Source: JBMOUD01 sp049319665
GTDB lineage: Bacteria; Pseudomonadota; Gammaproteobacteria; Enterobacterales; Enterobacteriaceae
DNA length: 64,000 nt
Reading direction: 5' to 3'
Assembly (NCBI RefSeq): GCF_049319665.1
Contig: NZ_JBMOUD010000007.1
Coordinates: 175,910 to 239,909 of the forward strand
In this document: piece by piece, positions 44,468 to 53,562 of the stretch
Layout of the letters: each line of letters starts with the position of its first letter
How positions within the stretch are numbered: the first letter of the stretch is position 1
Notes under the pieces: model-generated
Database searches by the model: none
Seen by the model: the letters and a program-made list of their open reading frames with translations, nothing else
Told to the model about the DNA's origin: nothing
Translations under genes and position numbers: made by a program

Positions 44468-45722
44468 CCTTTACGGCGACTGGCGGCGTCGGCGCTTTAA
44501 CGACGCTGCCAACCCGACGCAACGAGCCCATGACAAAAATCAGTACCACGCCAAGTAAGGCTGCACCAAAACCAAAACTTGTTGAGCTGTATACCGGCAA
44601 CATCAACGATCCCATCGCCCCCAATAATAATGCACCAAATGCATCGCCCGTCACGTTCTGCGCTGTCCATAAGCCGTTTACCCGCCCGAGGAAATGATCC
44701 GGCGTCAGATTCTGGATCAGCGCATATTGCAGCAATGAGTTAATGGCACTGAGATAACCGAATGCCACCAGACAGAGCAGGGCCAAACCATACCAAGGCA
44801 TCAAACCAAATAGCCCAACGGCAACAAATGCGGCAATCGCCGTGATCAACATCATCCAGCCAGGGCGAGCGGAATGCGAAATCCGTCCACTGGTGAAAGC
44901 TCCAATCGCCGCCCCAAGCGGTACCGCCGCGTACATATAACCCAGATGCGCCGTATCTATTTGCCAGATTTGCGCTATCGCCGGATAAAGCACCCGCACG
45001 GCGCTGGCCATGGTTAACAATGCGCCGATGAGGGCAACCATTCCTACAACTTTGTTTTGGAATAGAAAACCGACACCATTAATCAGCGCTCTTAACGGGT
45101 GTTCACGCGGTTGTGGCGGCGGAGGGAGCTGTGGCAGGCGTAACAATTGCAATACGGTTAATGCCGTCCCTATCGCTGCTAAGGCGTAATTCCACGCCAC
45201 GCCGCCGCTGGCAATCACCAGACCACCGATCGCGGGCGATAAAATAGAGCCAAAGCGCACGGTTAACATACTCAACGCCCCGGCTTGCACCATATTCTCT
45301 CGCCCCACTAAAGCTGGCGTAGCTGCCAATAGCGCGGTGACCCCCACGGCACCAAAAAAACCGTCCCATACAGATAACAGATAAATCACCACTAGCGAGG
45401 GCGTCGGCAAAAGTGCGTTGATACATAAACCAATAAAGCCGATACCGCAGGTAGATCGTGCAAACAGGATCAATCGACGGCGCTCATAGCGATCCGCCAT
45501 AACACCGCCCATTAACAGACCGATGAACATACCGCATCCCGCTAACGTTACCGACAGACCCACTAACATCGTCGAGCCAGTCATCGCCTGTATTTGTACC
45601 GGTAAGGCGATAGCGAGCATGCCTAACGCCACAATAGAGATGAAGCGAGCACAGAAGACCGCACGAAAGTCAGGGTGGGTTTTTAGCAGACCAAAATTGA
45701 GTAAAATCGAGGGCTTATCCAT
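44454..45722 (-). CDS. entS: Enterobactin exporter EntS (MFS)
   Basis: 422 residues, twelve helices. The opening MDKPSILLNFGLLKTHPDFR, and the loop GGVMADRYERRRLILFARS are typical of EntS, which exports newly made enterobactin across the inner membrane. The start was taken at MDKPS because homologues begin there; upstream in-frame ATG codons run into the Fur-regulated promoter. Divergent from fepD. Confidence 0.94.
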   Translation of the reverse strand: MDKPSILLNFGLLKTHPDFRAVFCARFISIVALGMLAIALPVQIQAMTGSTMLVGLSVTLAGCGMFIGLLMGGVMADRYERRRLILFARSTCGIGFIGLCINALLPTPSLVVIYLLSVWDGFFGAVGVTALLAATPALVGRENMVQAGALSMLTVRFGSILSPAIGGLVIASGGVAWNYALAAIGTALTVLQLLRLPQLPPPPQPREHPLRALINGVGFLFQNKVVGMVALIGALLTMASAVRVLYPAIAQIWQIDTAHLGYMYAAVPLGAAIGAFTSGRISHSARPGWMMLITAIAAFVAVGLFGLMPWYGLALLCLVAFGYLSAINSLLQYALIQNLTPDHFLGRVNGLWTAQNVTGDAFGALLLGAMGSLMLPVYSSTSFGFGAALLGVVLIFVMGSLRRVGSVVKAPTPPVAVKASEQ

Positions 45723-45813
45723 AGCATTCCCATAACAACGGGTGAAAAGGCACAGCGCGAAGGCTGCATTAAGTCGATAAGTCATGTTACCATAGACAAA
45801 TACAATCAATAAC

Positions 45814-45832
45814 GATAATAAATATCATTATC
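45814..45832. promoter_or_regulatory. Fur box between entS and fepD
   Basis: GATAATAAATATCATTATC, a 16-of-19 match to the Fur consensus GATAATGATAATCATTATC and nearly palindromic. It is placed to control both entS (leftwards) and fepDGC (rightwards). Confidence 0.88.
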
Positions 45833-45857
45833 ATTCAATTTGATATAACAGGTTGCC

Positions 45858-46928
45858 ATGGTTAGGCTTTTACGCAGAGGAACTCTGCCGCCGTCTTCTC
45901 AAATTGCGTCCACATTAACGCGCCCCACCCGTTCCAGCTGGCATCAAGTCGGCGGCATGTTATTGGCTGCCGTTCTATTATTTTGCGTCGTGGTACTCAG
46001 CCTCTCTATTGGCGCAAAGTCTATTCCATTTGCAACGGTGCTTTCTGCGCTGAACGGCACTTGTAACAGTGCCGACTGTGTCATCGTCAGCGATGCTCGC
46101 ATTCCACGCACGCTGGCAGGTATTTTAGCCGGTATCGCGCTAGGTCTGTCTGGCGTATTAATGCAAACCCTTACCCGAAACCCGCTGGCCGATCCTGGCA
46201 TTCTTGGCGTCAACGCCGGTGCAAGTTTTGCCGTAGTGATCGGTATTGCTTTCTTTGGTGCCACAGACGTTGGCCACTATTTATGGTTTGCCTTTGTCGG
46301 CGCGATGTTAGCCACATTACTCGTCGCAATGATCGGCGCTATCGGTGGTGGGCGGCTCAACCCAATACGTTTGACGCTGGCAGGCGTGGCGTTGGGGGCA
46401 GTACTCGAAGGGATGTCATCGGGTATTTCGTTGCTCAACCCGCAGGTTTTTGATCAGCTGCGCTTCTGGCAGGCTGGCTCGCTGGATATTCGTAATATGG
46501 CGGTAGTTCGTACAGTGACGCCGCCGATTATCCTCGGCGCACTGATTGCCTTAGGTATGACCCGTGCATTAAATACATTAAGTATGGGAAGCGAACTGGC
46601 AACCGCGTTGGGAACCCGTATCGCAGGCACACAACTAGCCGGGCTGCTGGCGGTAACACTGTTGTGTGGTGGAGCAACCGCTGCCGTTGGGCCTATCGCC
46701 TTTATCGGCTTGATGATGCCGCATATTGCCCGCCGTTTAGCCGGTCCAGACTTGCGCTGGGCATTACCCTGGACGCTATTATTGACCCCGATCTTATTAC
46801 TGACCGCGGATATCGTTGGCCGCTTGTTGGTGGCCGGTGAGTTAAGAGTGTCAATTATTACCGCGCTGCTTGGTGCGCCAGTGCTGATTATTCTGGTGCG
46901 TCAGCGTTCCATGCTGCGAAGGGGCTAA
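45858..46928 (+). CDS. fepD: Ferric enterobactin ABC permease FepD
   Basis: 356 residues, about ten membrane helices, FecCD/BtuC family. The N-terminal cytoplasmic tail is some 25 residues longer than usual. GVLMQTLTRNPLADPGILGVNAGASF and IGLMMPHIARRLAGPDLRW are the family's signatures. It pairs with FepG to form the channel. AGG stands before ATG 45858. First gene of fepDGC. Confidence 0.95.
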   Translation: MVRLLRRGTLPPSSQIASTLTRPTRSSWHQVGGMLLAAVLLFCVVVLSLSIGAKSIPFATVLSALNGTCNSADCVIVSDARIPRTLAGILAGIALGLSGVLMQTLTRNPLADPGILGVNAGASFAVVIGIAFFGATDVGHYLWFAFVGAMLATLLVAMIGAIGGGRLNPIRLTLAGVALGAVLEGMSSGISLLNPQVFDQLRFWQAGSLDIRNMAVVRTVTPPIILGALIALGMTRALNTLSMGSELATALGTRIAGTQLAGLLAVTLLCGGATAAVGPIAFIGLMMPHIARRLAGPDLRWALPWTLLLTPILLLTADIVGRLLVAGELRVSIITALLGAPVLIILVRQRSMLRRG

Positions 46929-46930
46929 TT

Positions 46931-47959
46931 GTGACAATACTCACTACTCGCCCTGCGATATCCGCGCCTCGTCAGGTTCTCTCACGCCAGTGGCTTATTG
47001 CACTTATGCTGCTGTGTATCTGCTTGCTGCTAGCAGTTTATGCGCTGGGAACCGGCACATTGTCGTTAAGCGCAACTCAGGTGATTGATGCACTGCGTGG
47101 CGAAGGCCCGCGTAATTTCTCAGTGATCGTCAACCAATGGCGTTTACCGCGCGTAAGCATGGCGCTGATCATTGGCGCGGCCTTAGGCGTGAGCGGCGCT
47201 ATTTTCCAATCGCTGATGCGTAATCCCCTCGGTAGCCCTGATGTTATTGGTTTCAATAGCGGTGCCTACAGCGGCGTACTGATCGCGCTGGTGTTGTTTA
47301 ACAGCGGGATCGCCGGCATCACAACGGGTGCGATGGTTGGCGGTATTTTCACCGCCGCTATTGTTTATCTATTGGCCTGGCGCAACGGTGTAGAAACCTT
47401 CCGGTTGATTATCGTGGGCATTGCCGTGCGTGCCCTGTTTATGGCGGGAAATACCTGGCTGTTGATCAGCGCCTCGCTCGAGTCGGCACTCAGCGCCGGG
47501 CTATGGAACGCCGGCTCGCTAAACGGCATCACCTGGGCCAAAAGCGCGCCGGTGATTGGCCTGATTGTTATTGCATTACTGATGGCGCTGCTGTTGTCGC
47601 GACGCATGAAGCTCTTAGAAATGGGCGATGATACTGCCTGTGCCCTTGGCGTCTCTGTCGAACCATCTCGACTATTGTTGATGCTCGCGGGAGTAGCGCT
47701 GACCGCGGCCGCTACCGCAGTTGCCGGTCCTATTTCGTTTATTGCATTGGTCGCACCGCAGATAGCCCGCCGTTTATGCCCTAATCAATCACAACCATTG
47801 GTTCTGGCGGCGCTATGCGGCGCATTGCTTCTGTTAGCCGCTGATGTCATCGCCCAGCGCGTATTCCTGCCTTATCAACTCCCGGTCGGCGTGTTAACCG
47901 TTAGCCTCGGCGGGATTTACCTAATTGGCTTACTTGTCCGCGAGTCCCGACGAAAATGA
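46931..47959 (+). CDS. fepG: Ferric enterobactin ABC permease FepG
   Basis: 342 residues, BtuC-type permease with signatures AIFQSLMRNPLGSPDVIGFN and FIALVAPQIARRLC. It starts with GTG, two bases after the fepD stop, so it is translationally coupled. It ends in an ATGA overlap with fepC. Confidence 0.95.
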   Translation: MTILTTRPAISAPRQVLSRQWLIALMLLCICLLLAVYALGTGTLSLSATQVIDALRGEGPRNFSVIVNQWRLPRVSMALIIGAALGVSGAIFQSLMRNPLGSPDVIGFNSGAYSGVLIALVLFNSGIAGITTGAMVGGIFTAAIVYLLAWRNGVETFRLIIVGIAVRALFMAGNTWLLISASLESALSAGLWNAGSLNGITWAKSAPVIGLIVIALLMALLLSRRMKLLEMGDDTACALGVSVEPSRLLLMLAGVALTAAATAVAGPISFIALVAPQIARRLCPNQSQPLVLAALCGALLLLAADVIAQRVFLPYQLPVGVLTVSLGGIYLIGLLVRESRRK

Positions 47960-48798
47960 GTAGTAAACCGCTGTTGCCCTCCCCATTGCGAGGGGAAAAT
48001 CTCACCCTAAGTTACGATAAAAAGATCGTGGCTCAAGACTTGTCGGTCGCGATTCCAGAAGGCAGCTTGACGGTAATTATCGGCCCGAATGCCTGCGGGA
48101 AATCAACCTTGTTGAAAACCCTCAGCCGCCTGATGCAGCCGCAGGCAGGTAGCGTCTGGCTCAACGGCGAGCAGATCAGCCGCTATGCCACCAAAGAAGT
48201 CGCACGCCAGCTTGGCCTATTGCCGCAAAGTTCGAACGCTCCAGGCGACATCAGCGTGATGGATTTGGTGGCCCGCGGGCGCTACCCTCATCAAGGCTTA
48301 TTTAAACGCTGGACGCCAGAAGATCAGCAAGCTGTAGATGAAGCCATGCAAGCCACCGGTATTACCGAGCTGGCAGACAGCGCGGTAGATACCCTCTCAG
48401 GCGGTCAACGCCAGCGAGTATGGATTGCGATGGTTCTCGCCCAGCAAACGCCTTTATTGCTGTTAGACGAACCTACTACCTGGCTGGACATCGCCCACCA
48501 AATTGACCTGCTCGAGCTCATGCGCGAGCTAAACCTGAAAAATGGCCGCACTTTGGTCGTCGTACTACACGACCTCAATCACGCCTGCCGTTACGCCAGC
48601 CATTTAATTGCGATGAAAGGCGGCAAAGTCCTGGCCGAAGGCAGTCCCAAGCAGATTGTCACAGCTGAATTAGTGGAAGAGGTCTTTGGCCTAAAGTGCA
48701 TGATTATTGAAGATCCGGTGGCGCATACGCCGCTCATTATCCCGTTGGGGGGAGTTTGGTCTAACTCCGGGAGACTTCCTGTAGCCGGAAGGGCTTAA
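47956..48798 (+). CDS. fepC: Ferric enterobactin ABC transporter ATPase FepC
   Basis: 280 residues. Walker A GPNACGKST, signature LSGGQRQR, Walker B LLLLDEPTTWLD and the switch His in VVLHDLNHAC are complete. It drives ferric enterobactin import through FepDG. The last codon and stop fall at the start of the large palindrome that fills the space before entF, and the C-terminal tail after IIPLGG is specific to this genome. In E. coli fepE follows fepC; here it is absent. Confidence 0.95.
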   Translation: MSSKPLLPSPLRGENLTLSYDKKIVAQDLSVAIPEGSLTVIIGPNACGKSTLLKTLSRLMQPQAGSVWLNGEQISRYATKEVARQLGLLPQSSNAPGDISVMDLVARGRYPHQGLFKRWTPEDQQAVDEAMQATGITELADSAVDTLSGGQRQRVWIAMVLAQQTPLLLLDEPTTWLDIAHQIDLLELMRELNLKNGRTLVVVLHDLNHACRYASHLIAMKGGKVLAEGSPKQIVTAELVEEVFGLKCMIIEDPVAHTPLIIPLGGVWSNSGRLPVAGRA

Positions 48799-49612
48799 AG
48801 CTATGGCCGAGCTTTAGGGCGGCTTTGGAAAGCCGGGAAACGGTTGCCTAAGCGGTTATCAACACCAGAATGGTGTAATTTTCGGTTGTGGAAGCAATGA
48901 CCGTGCTTGGGCGGTTATTAATACCAGACTGGTGAGTTTTTCGGTTTCCGAATTGCAGTTCTCAATGCGGCCTCGCAGCCGAAACCGAGCAAAGGCGCGT
49001 GGGCGCGCTCCTTTGCAATCCTGCGCCTTTCCAATGTGTTATATCGGATTTCAACTAGGCTATGTTTCAGCCACCGCAGCGACAGGCGCAAATTTCATGG
49101 CTCCGCCATTCCTTCCTCGGGTTCGAGCCTGCTTCGCCGTCTCTCCACCACTCGTCAGTGAAATTTTGAGTGCGCCACCAAGCTTTTTAAATTCCAAAGA
49201 TAAACTGCCTTTGTCTTTATGTAGTTGCCGTTGATTTAAAAGCCACTAAGCGCACTCAAAATGCCACCGGTGCAGTGGTGAAAGACAATAGATTTATCAT
49301 TGGCTTGAACCCGGAGGCGGGGAGCCTGGAAGGCTGGCATTTGCGCTATAACGGAAGCCACTGAAACATGGCCTCCGCTGGATACAAAGTTGAAGTAGTA
49401 AAAAAGCGCGGGAAGCCTGAAGGGGCGGCGCTTACCGCCCCTTCGGTCGGTTTAGGCTGCGGACTTATATTGATAACCACAGCTGATAAACCGAAAAATT
49501 CACCGTTCCTAGTTTTTCAAAACCGTACAAAGCACGGTCATTGCTTCCACAACCGAAATTTGCACCGTTATAAGGTTTTACAAAGCCGCCTCTAAGTCCG
49601 GCCTGACTTAAG
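48795..49612. repeat. Long imperfect palindrome (about 0.8 kb) between convergent fepC and entF
   Basis: The left half, read rightwards, matches the right half read from the other strand over nearly its whole length. Matching blocks: 48812-48826 with 49580-49595 (GGCGGCTTT); 48881-48907 with 49533-49559 (identical, containing GGTTGTGGAAGCAATGACCG); the GCAGCC-AAACCGA blocks near 48975 and 49450; GCGCAAAT near 49086 and 49340; CTATGTTTCAG near 49060 against CCATGTTTCAG near 49370; and ATTTTGAGTGCGC (49163-49175) against its complement at 49250-49262. The centre is near 49212. Smaller hairpins sit inside both arms, and the left arm has an internal direct duplication (about 58-base period, 48849 and 48907). 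No protein-coding frame is credible. Confidence 0.88.
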
Positions 49613-52600
49613 ACACTTATTGATTAAAGGCCCCAGCCTCTCAAATGACGCTGGCGAAACAATATCAACATGCGCGCAATCAAGCTCGTGTACCTCTAAG
49701 GTATCCACATATTCTGACCACGTTTTCTGCACGTCCATGTCCTGTTGTAAGGTTTGCATGGCAACAAAAAGCGTGGCTTGCCCTGTAAAACGGGCGGTGT
49801 GTGTTTTGGTAAGCAGACGGACAGAGTCGGCGTAGTTGGCTTCAATGTTATCGAACATATTGTTGCGCGCTTCGCCCATCGCCGGGTCGAGGGTTTCCTC
49901 AGAAACGGCCATGAACTGTTGCCGCTCACGTTGCACCTCTTGCAATACCTCATCATCAAGTACATCCCCCCAGTTTTGCGTTTCTGGTGGATAAGTATCT
50001 AATAAACCAAGGAAGTTGACCTGTTCACCTTGCGCTTGCAAGCGTGCAGCAATGCCCTGTGCTAGCGTGCCGCCCAGCGAGTAGCCGATGAAATGGTAAG
50101 GGCCGTGTGGCTGAACTTCACGCACAGTATTAAGGTGAATTTCGCACACCTCATCCATATTTTCACACTGTGCCAACGGGCCATCCGGGCGCGGGGATTG
50201 GATGCCGACCAGCGACCATTGCGGGTCGAGATAACGCGCTAATACACTAAATTGCCAAGCAAAACCTGAGGCTGGGTGCAGGCAGAATAGGATTGGGCCT
50301 TTACCTGTACGTAATGGCAAGACGGCGCCGAAACCTGCGCTATCGGCATCTTGCTGCGAGCCTTCTTTGCTAAGTAGTGTCGCCAGTTGTTCAACCGTCG
50401 AGGCAACCATTACTTGTCCGACAGAAACGGGCTTGTCCAACTCGCGACGCAGTTCAGCAGCCAGTCGCATTGCCAGCAGCGAATGTCCACCGAGCGCGAA
50501 GAAATCATCGTCGGCAAAGACTTGGTCGCGCTGTAACAGCGTGGCAAAGAGTTGTGCAATCGTGCTTTCTACACCGGGATGGGCAGCTCGTCCCGCGGCC
50601 TTTTGGGCGGTTTTGGGTTGCGGTAAGGCTTTGCGATCCAGTTTGCCGTTGGCGCTTAAGGGTAATGCCGGCAGCTCGACTAACGCGACAGGCACCATAT
50701 GCGCGGGCAAACGCTCGGCTAACGTAGCACGCAGGCTATCGGTATCTAAATGTGCGCCCACTTGCGCCACCAGATAGCCGACTAACTGGCGAGCATCACC
50801 GCCGTCGGTCGCGACATTGCCGAGTATCATCGCGTGAGTCACCGCCTGTTGTACGCCGGGTAATGACAACAATGCGTGGTCAATATCGCTCAGTTCGATG
50901 CGCTGGCCGCGAATTTTCAGTTGATCGTCGCTGCGTCCCAAATATTCGACTTCCCCCCCCGGCAGCCAGCGGGCAACGTCACCGGTGAGATACATACGAC
51001 AGCCTTCAGCATAAGGATCGGCGATAAAGCGGCTGGCGGTTAAATCCGGTCGTCCCAGATAACCCTGGGCCAACTGATCGCCCGCCAGATAGAGATCCCC
51101 CGCCACGCCAGGCGGCACCGGACGTAAACGTGCGTCTAGAATGCGCAGCTGAGTATTCCATACTGGTAAGCCGATAGGCACGCTGGCTCCGCTGACGGCG
51201 GCCAGCGCGTCTCCCCAGGCAGGGTAGAAGCTGACGTCTACCGCCGCTTCGGTCGGGCCATAAAGGTTGTGTAACGGTATCGCCGTGCGTCGCTGCCATT
51301 CGCGGCACAGCGCCGTTGGTAGGGCCTCACCACTGCAAAAGACCTGACGCAGCGACTGGCACTGCACCACAGCGTGTTCGCTATCTAATGCGGTCACAAA
51401 CGCCGCCAGCATCGACGGTACAAAGTGCATAGTAGTAACCTGATGCTGAGCGATTAATTCCTGTAGCTGCTGCGGGTCTCGATGCGCCTCCGGCGGAGCC
51501 ATAAATAATCGTGCACCGACCATGAGTGGCCAGAAGAATTCCCAGACGGAAACATCAAAGCTACAGGGCGTTTTTTGTAGCACCACATCGTGGCTATCGA
51601 GCGGGTATTGATGTTGCATCCATAGCAGACGGTTAACGATAGCCTGATGGCCAATCACCACACCTTTTGGCCGCCCGGTCGACCCTGAAGTGAAGATCAC
51701 ATAAGCCGGATGTTGGGGCGTTGGCCCAATAAAGGTTTGTGGCAAATCAGCTTGAATTGGCAGCAACTGCTCATAGAGAAAAACGACACCTTGCTGACAG
51801 AATCGTGGAAGTTGCACCGCATTACTAATAATCAATCGCGGGGCGGCATCTTCAAGCATCATCGCCAGTCGTTCGTCAGGATATCCGGTATCTAGCGGTA
51901 AATAAGCCGCGCCAACCTCGACAATCGCCATCAGTGCCAACGATAAGAACACTGAGCGCGGTAAGGCAACCGCAACGATATCGCCGGGCTTAACGCCCTG
52001 CACAACCAATTGCTGAGCCAGAGCGATAACTTGTTCTCGCGTCTGCCGATACGTAAATTGATACTCGTTATCAGACAACGCCGGCGCTTCGGGCGTGCTG
52101 CGAGCTTGTTCGGCTAGCCGTTGGCTTAAGGTCTGCGGGGCCAGTGGATGTTGAGTATCGTTCACTCGATTTAATAACTGCAGATCGGCGTCGGAGAGCA
52201 TATTGGCCTGCCCCACCGCTAATTGCGGCTCAGCGACAAACTGCTCGATTAATAGGGGTAAGCGCCGTAGATGCGCAGCCAACTCTTGCGGCTGGTAACG
52301 CTCAGCATTAGCCAGTACATCAACAGTTAACGCGCCTGCGTCATCAATATAAAGCGCGATTTCCATGTCGCGCACCGGCCCTGAAGCCAGCTCATGTGTG
52401 ATGCCTTCAATACCATCAAAATCCAGGCGAAAGTCGAACATTTTGAAGTTGAATACGGTGCCATACAGCGGCTGACTATCGCCGATACTGCCAAGGTCAC
52501 GTTGGATCTGTTCAGCATCGTAACGCTGGTGACGGCGCACGGTTCTTAGCTCTCGCGCTAAAGTCATGGCCAGTGAGCACAAGGTAGACTGTGGATCGAC

Positions 52601-53557
52601 ATGCATTTCTACGGGTAAAACATTGAGCACCGGGCCTGTCGCACACAAAGCTGCCGACCCGACTCGGCGCATAAAAATGAACCCGGCGCTAAAGTCAGTC
52701 TGCCCACTCAGACGCGATACCCACAGCGCAACGAGCGCGAAGGCAATATCTGAGGCCGTCAGGTTATGTTGCTGACCAAAGGTGACCAATTTAGCAAAAG
52801 CCTGCGGATCGCAAGCTTGTGATAGTCGATGAATACGCGTGGAAGCAGATTGCCCCGCCAACGGCTGCTGACTCATGCTCGCCGGAGGCGGTAATTGACT
52901 TGCTTTCTCCAGCCAAAATTTCGCATCGCGCTGATAGGTTGTCGAATCTTGGTAACGAAGGTATTCGGCCACCACCTCGCTAAAAGGGGTAAATGGCGTG
53001 GATTCTGCCTGCTGTCCGTGGCGTAGTTTGCTGTATATCTCGGCAATACGCCGCGTAATCGCCGTAAAGCTAAAACCATCGATAATTAAATGATGGTAAC
53101 GCTGATACCAGAACCAGCGCTGGGCTGAGAGCTTAATTAATGCGTGATAGACCAGTGGCTTACCGCTGCTGATTCGCAGATCGCTATTGAGATCCTGACG
53201 CATCCGATCAATAGCAGCTGATTCCGCATCAGCCGATCCGCTAAGATCAATAACCGTCACAGCGGGCAGCTCGAGCGAAGGATCAAGCCACTGCATCGGC
53301 ACGCCATCGTGCTCTTCAAAGCGCATATGCAAGGTATCCGCTTCTGCCAATCCTTGCGTAATCGCTGCGATCAGGCATTGACTATCCAGCGGACCGTTAA
53401 GCTCGATGTAATGGGCTACCGCGTAGGCATTGTGATGAGATGAAATCTGATCGGCAACCCAGATCCCTGATTGTGCGGCCACCAGCGGCAGATCGATTCG
53501 GGTTGGTAGATCAATGCTGGTGTGTTGTGTGGCTAATGCTGAAGACGTTTCTGACAC
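49592..53557 (-). CDS. entF: Enterobactin synthase NRPS component F
   Basis: 1,321 residues, domain order C-A-PCP-TE. The condensation motif is YHHLIIDG; the adenylation domain has TSGSTGRPKG and the serine-specificity segments FDVSVWEFFWPL and MHFVPSML as in EntF; the carrier Ser is in GGHSLLAMRL; the thioesterase Ser in GYSLGGTLAQ with downstream Asp and His. It couples 2,3-dihydroxybenzoate to serine and cyclises the trimer. I set the start at GTG 53557, since GGAG of the fes stop region stands eight bases upstream; a TTG 24 bases earlier is inside fes. Slightly longer than E. coli EntF. Confidence 0.95.
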   Translation of the reverse strand: MSETSSALATQHTSIDLPTRIDLPLVAAQSGIWVADQISSHHNAYAVAHYIELNGPLDSQCLIAAITQGLAEADTLHMRFEEHDGVPMQWLDPSLELPAVTVIDLSGSADAESAAIDRMRQDLNSDLRISSGKPLVYHALIKLSAQRWFWYQRYHHLIIDGFSFTAITRRIAEIYSKLRHGQQAESTPFTPFSEVVAEYLRYQDSTTYQRDAKFWLEKASQLPPPASMSQQPLAGQSASTRIHRLSQACDPQAFAKLVTFGQQHNLTASDIAFALVALWVSRLSGQTDFSAGFIFMRRVGSAALCATGPVLNVLPVEMHVDPQSTLCSLAMTLARELRTVRRHQRYDAEQIQRDLGSIGDSQPLYGTVFNFKMFDFRLDFDGIEGITHELASGPVRDMEIALYIDDAGALTVDVLANAERYQPQELAAHLRRLPLLIEQFVAEPQLAVGQANMLSDADLQLLNRVNDTQHPLAPQTLSQRLAEQARSTPEAPALSDNEYQFTYRQTREQVIALAQQLVVQGVKPGDIVAVALPRSVFLSLALMAIVEVGAAYLPLDTGYPDERLAMMLEDAAPRLIISNAVQLPRFCQQGVVFLYEQLLPIQADLPQTFIGPTPQHPAYVIFTSGSTGRPKGVVIGHQAIVNRLLWMQHQYPLDSHDVVLQKTPCSFDVSVWEFFWPLMVGARLFMAPPEAHRDPQQLQELIAQHQVTTMHFVPSMLAAFVTALDSEHAVVQCQSLRQVFCSGEALPTALCREWQRRTAIPLHNLYGPTEAAVDVSFYPAWGDALAAVSGASVPIGLPVWNTQLRILDARLRPVPPGVAGDLYLAGDQLAQGYLGRPDLTASRFIADPYAEGCRMYLTGDVARWLPGGEVEYLGRSDDQLKIRGQRIELSDIDHALLSLPGVQQAVTHAMILGNVATDGGDARQLVGYLVAQVGAHLDTDSLRATLAERLPAHMVPVALVELPALPLSANGKLDRKALPQPKTAQKAAGRAAHPGVESTIAQLFATLLQRDQVFADDDFFALGGHSLLAMRLAAELRRELDKPVSVGQVMVASTVEQLATLLSKEGSQQDADSAGFGAVLPLRTGKGPILFCLHPASGFAWQFSVLARYLDPQWSLVGIQSPRPDGPLAQCENMDEVCEIHLNTVREVQPHGPYHFIGYSLGGTLAQGIAARLQAQGEQVNFLGLLDTYPPETQNWGDVLDDEVLQEVQRERQQFMAVSEETLDPAMGEARNNMFDNIEANYADSVRLLTKTHTARFTGQATLFVAMQTLQQDMDVQKTWSEYVDTLEVHELDCAHVDIVSPASFERLGPLINKCLKSGRT

Positions 53558-53562
53558 AGCAG

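Noticed and set aside
48932..49595. Reading frames of up to 100 codons within the fepC-entF interval
   Set aside because: They lie inside the palindrome, have no ribosome-binding sites and no protein-like composition.
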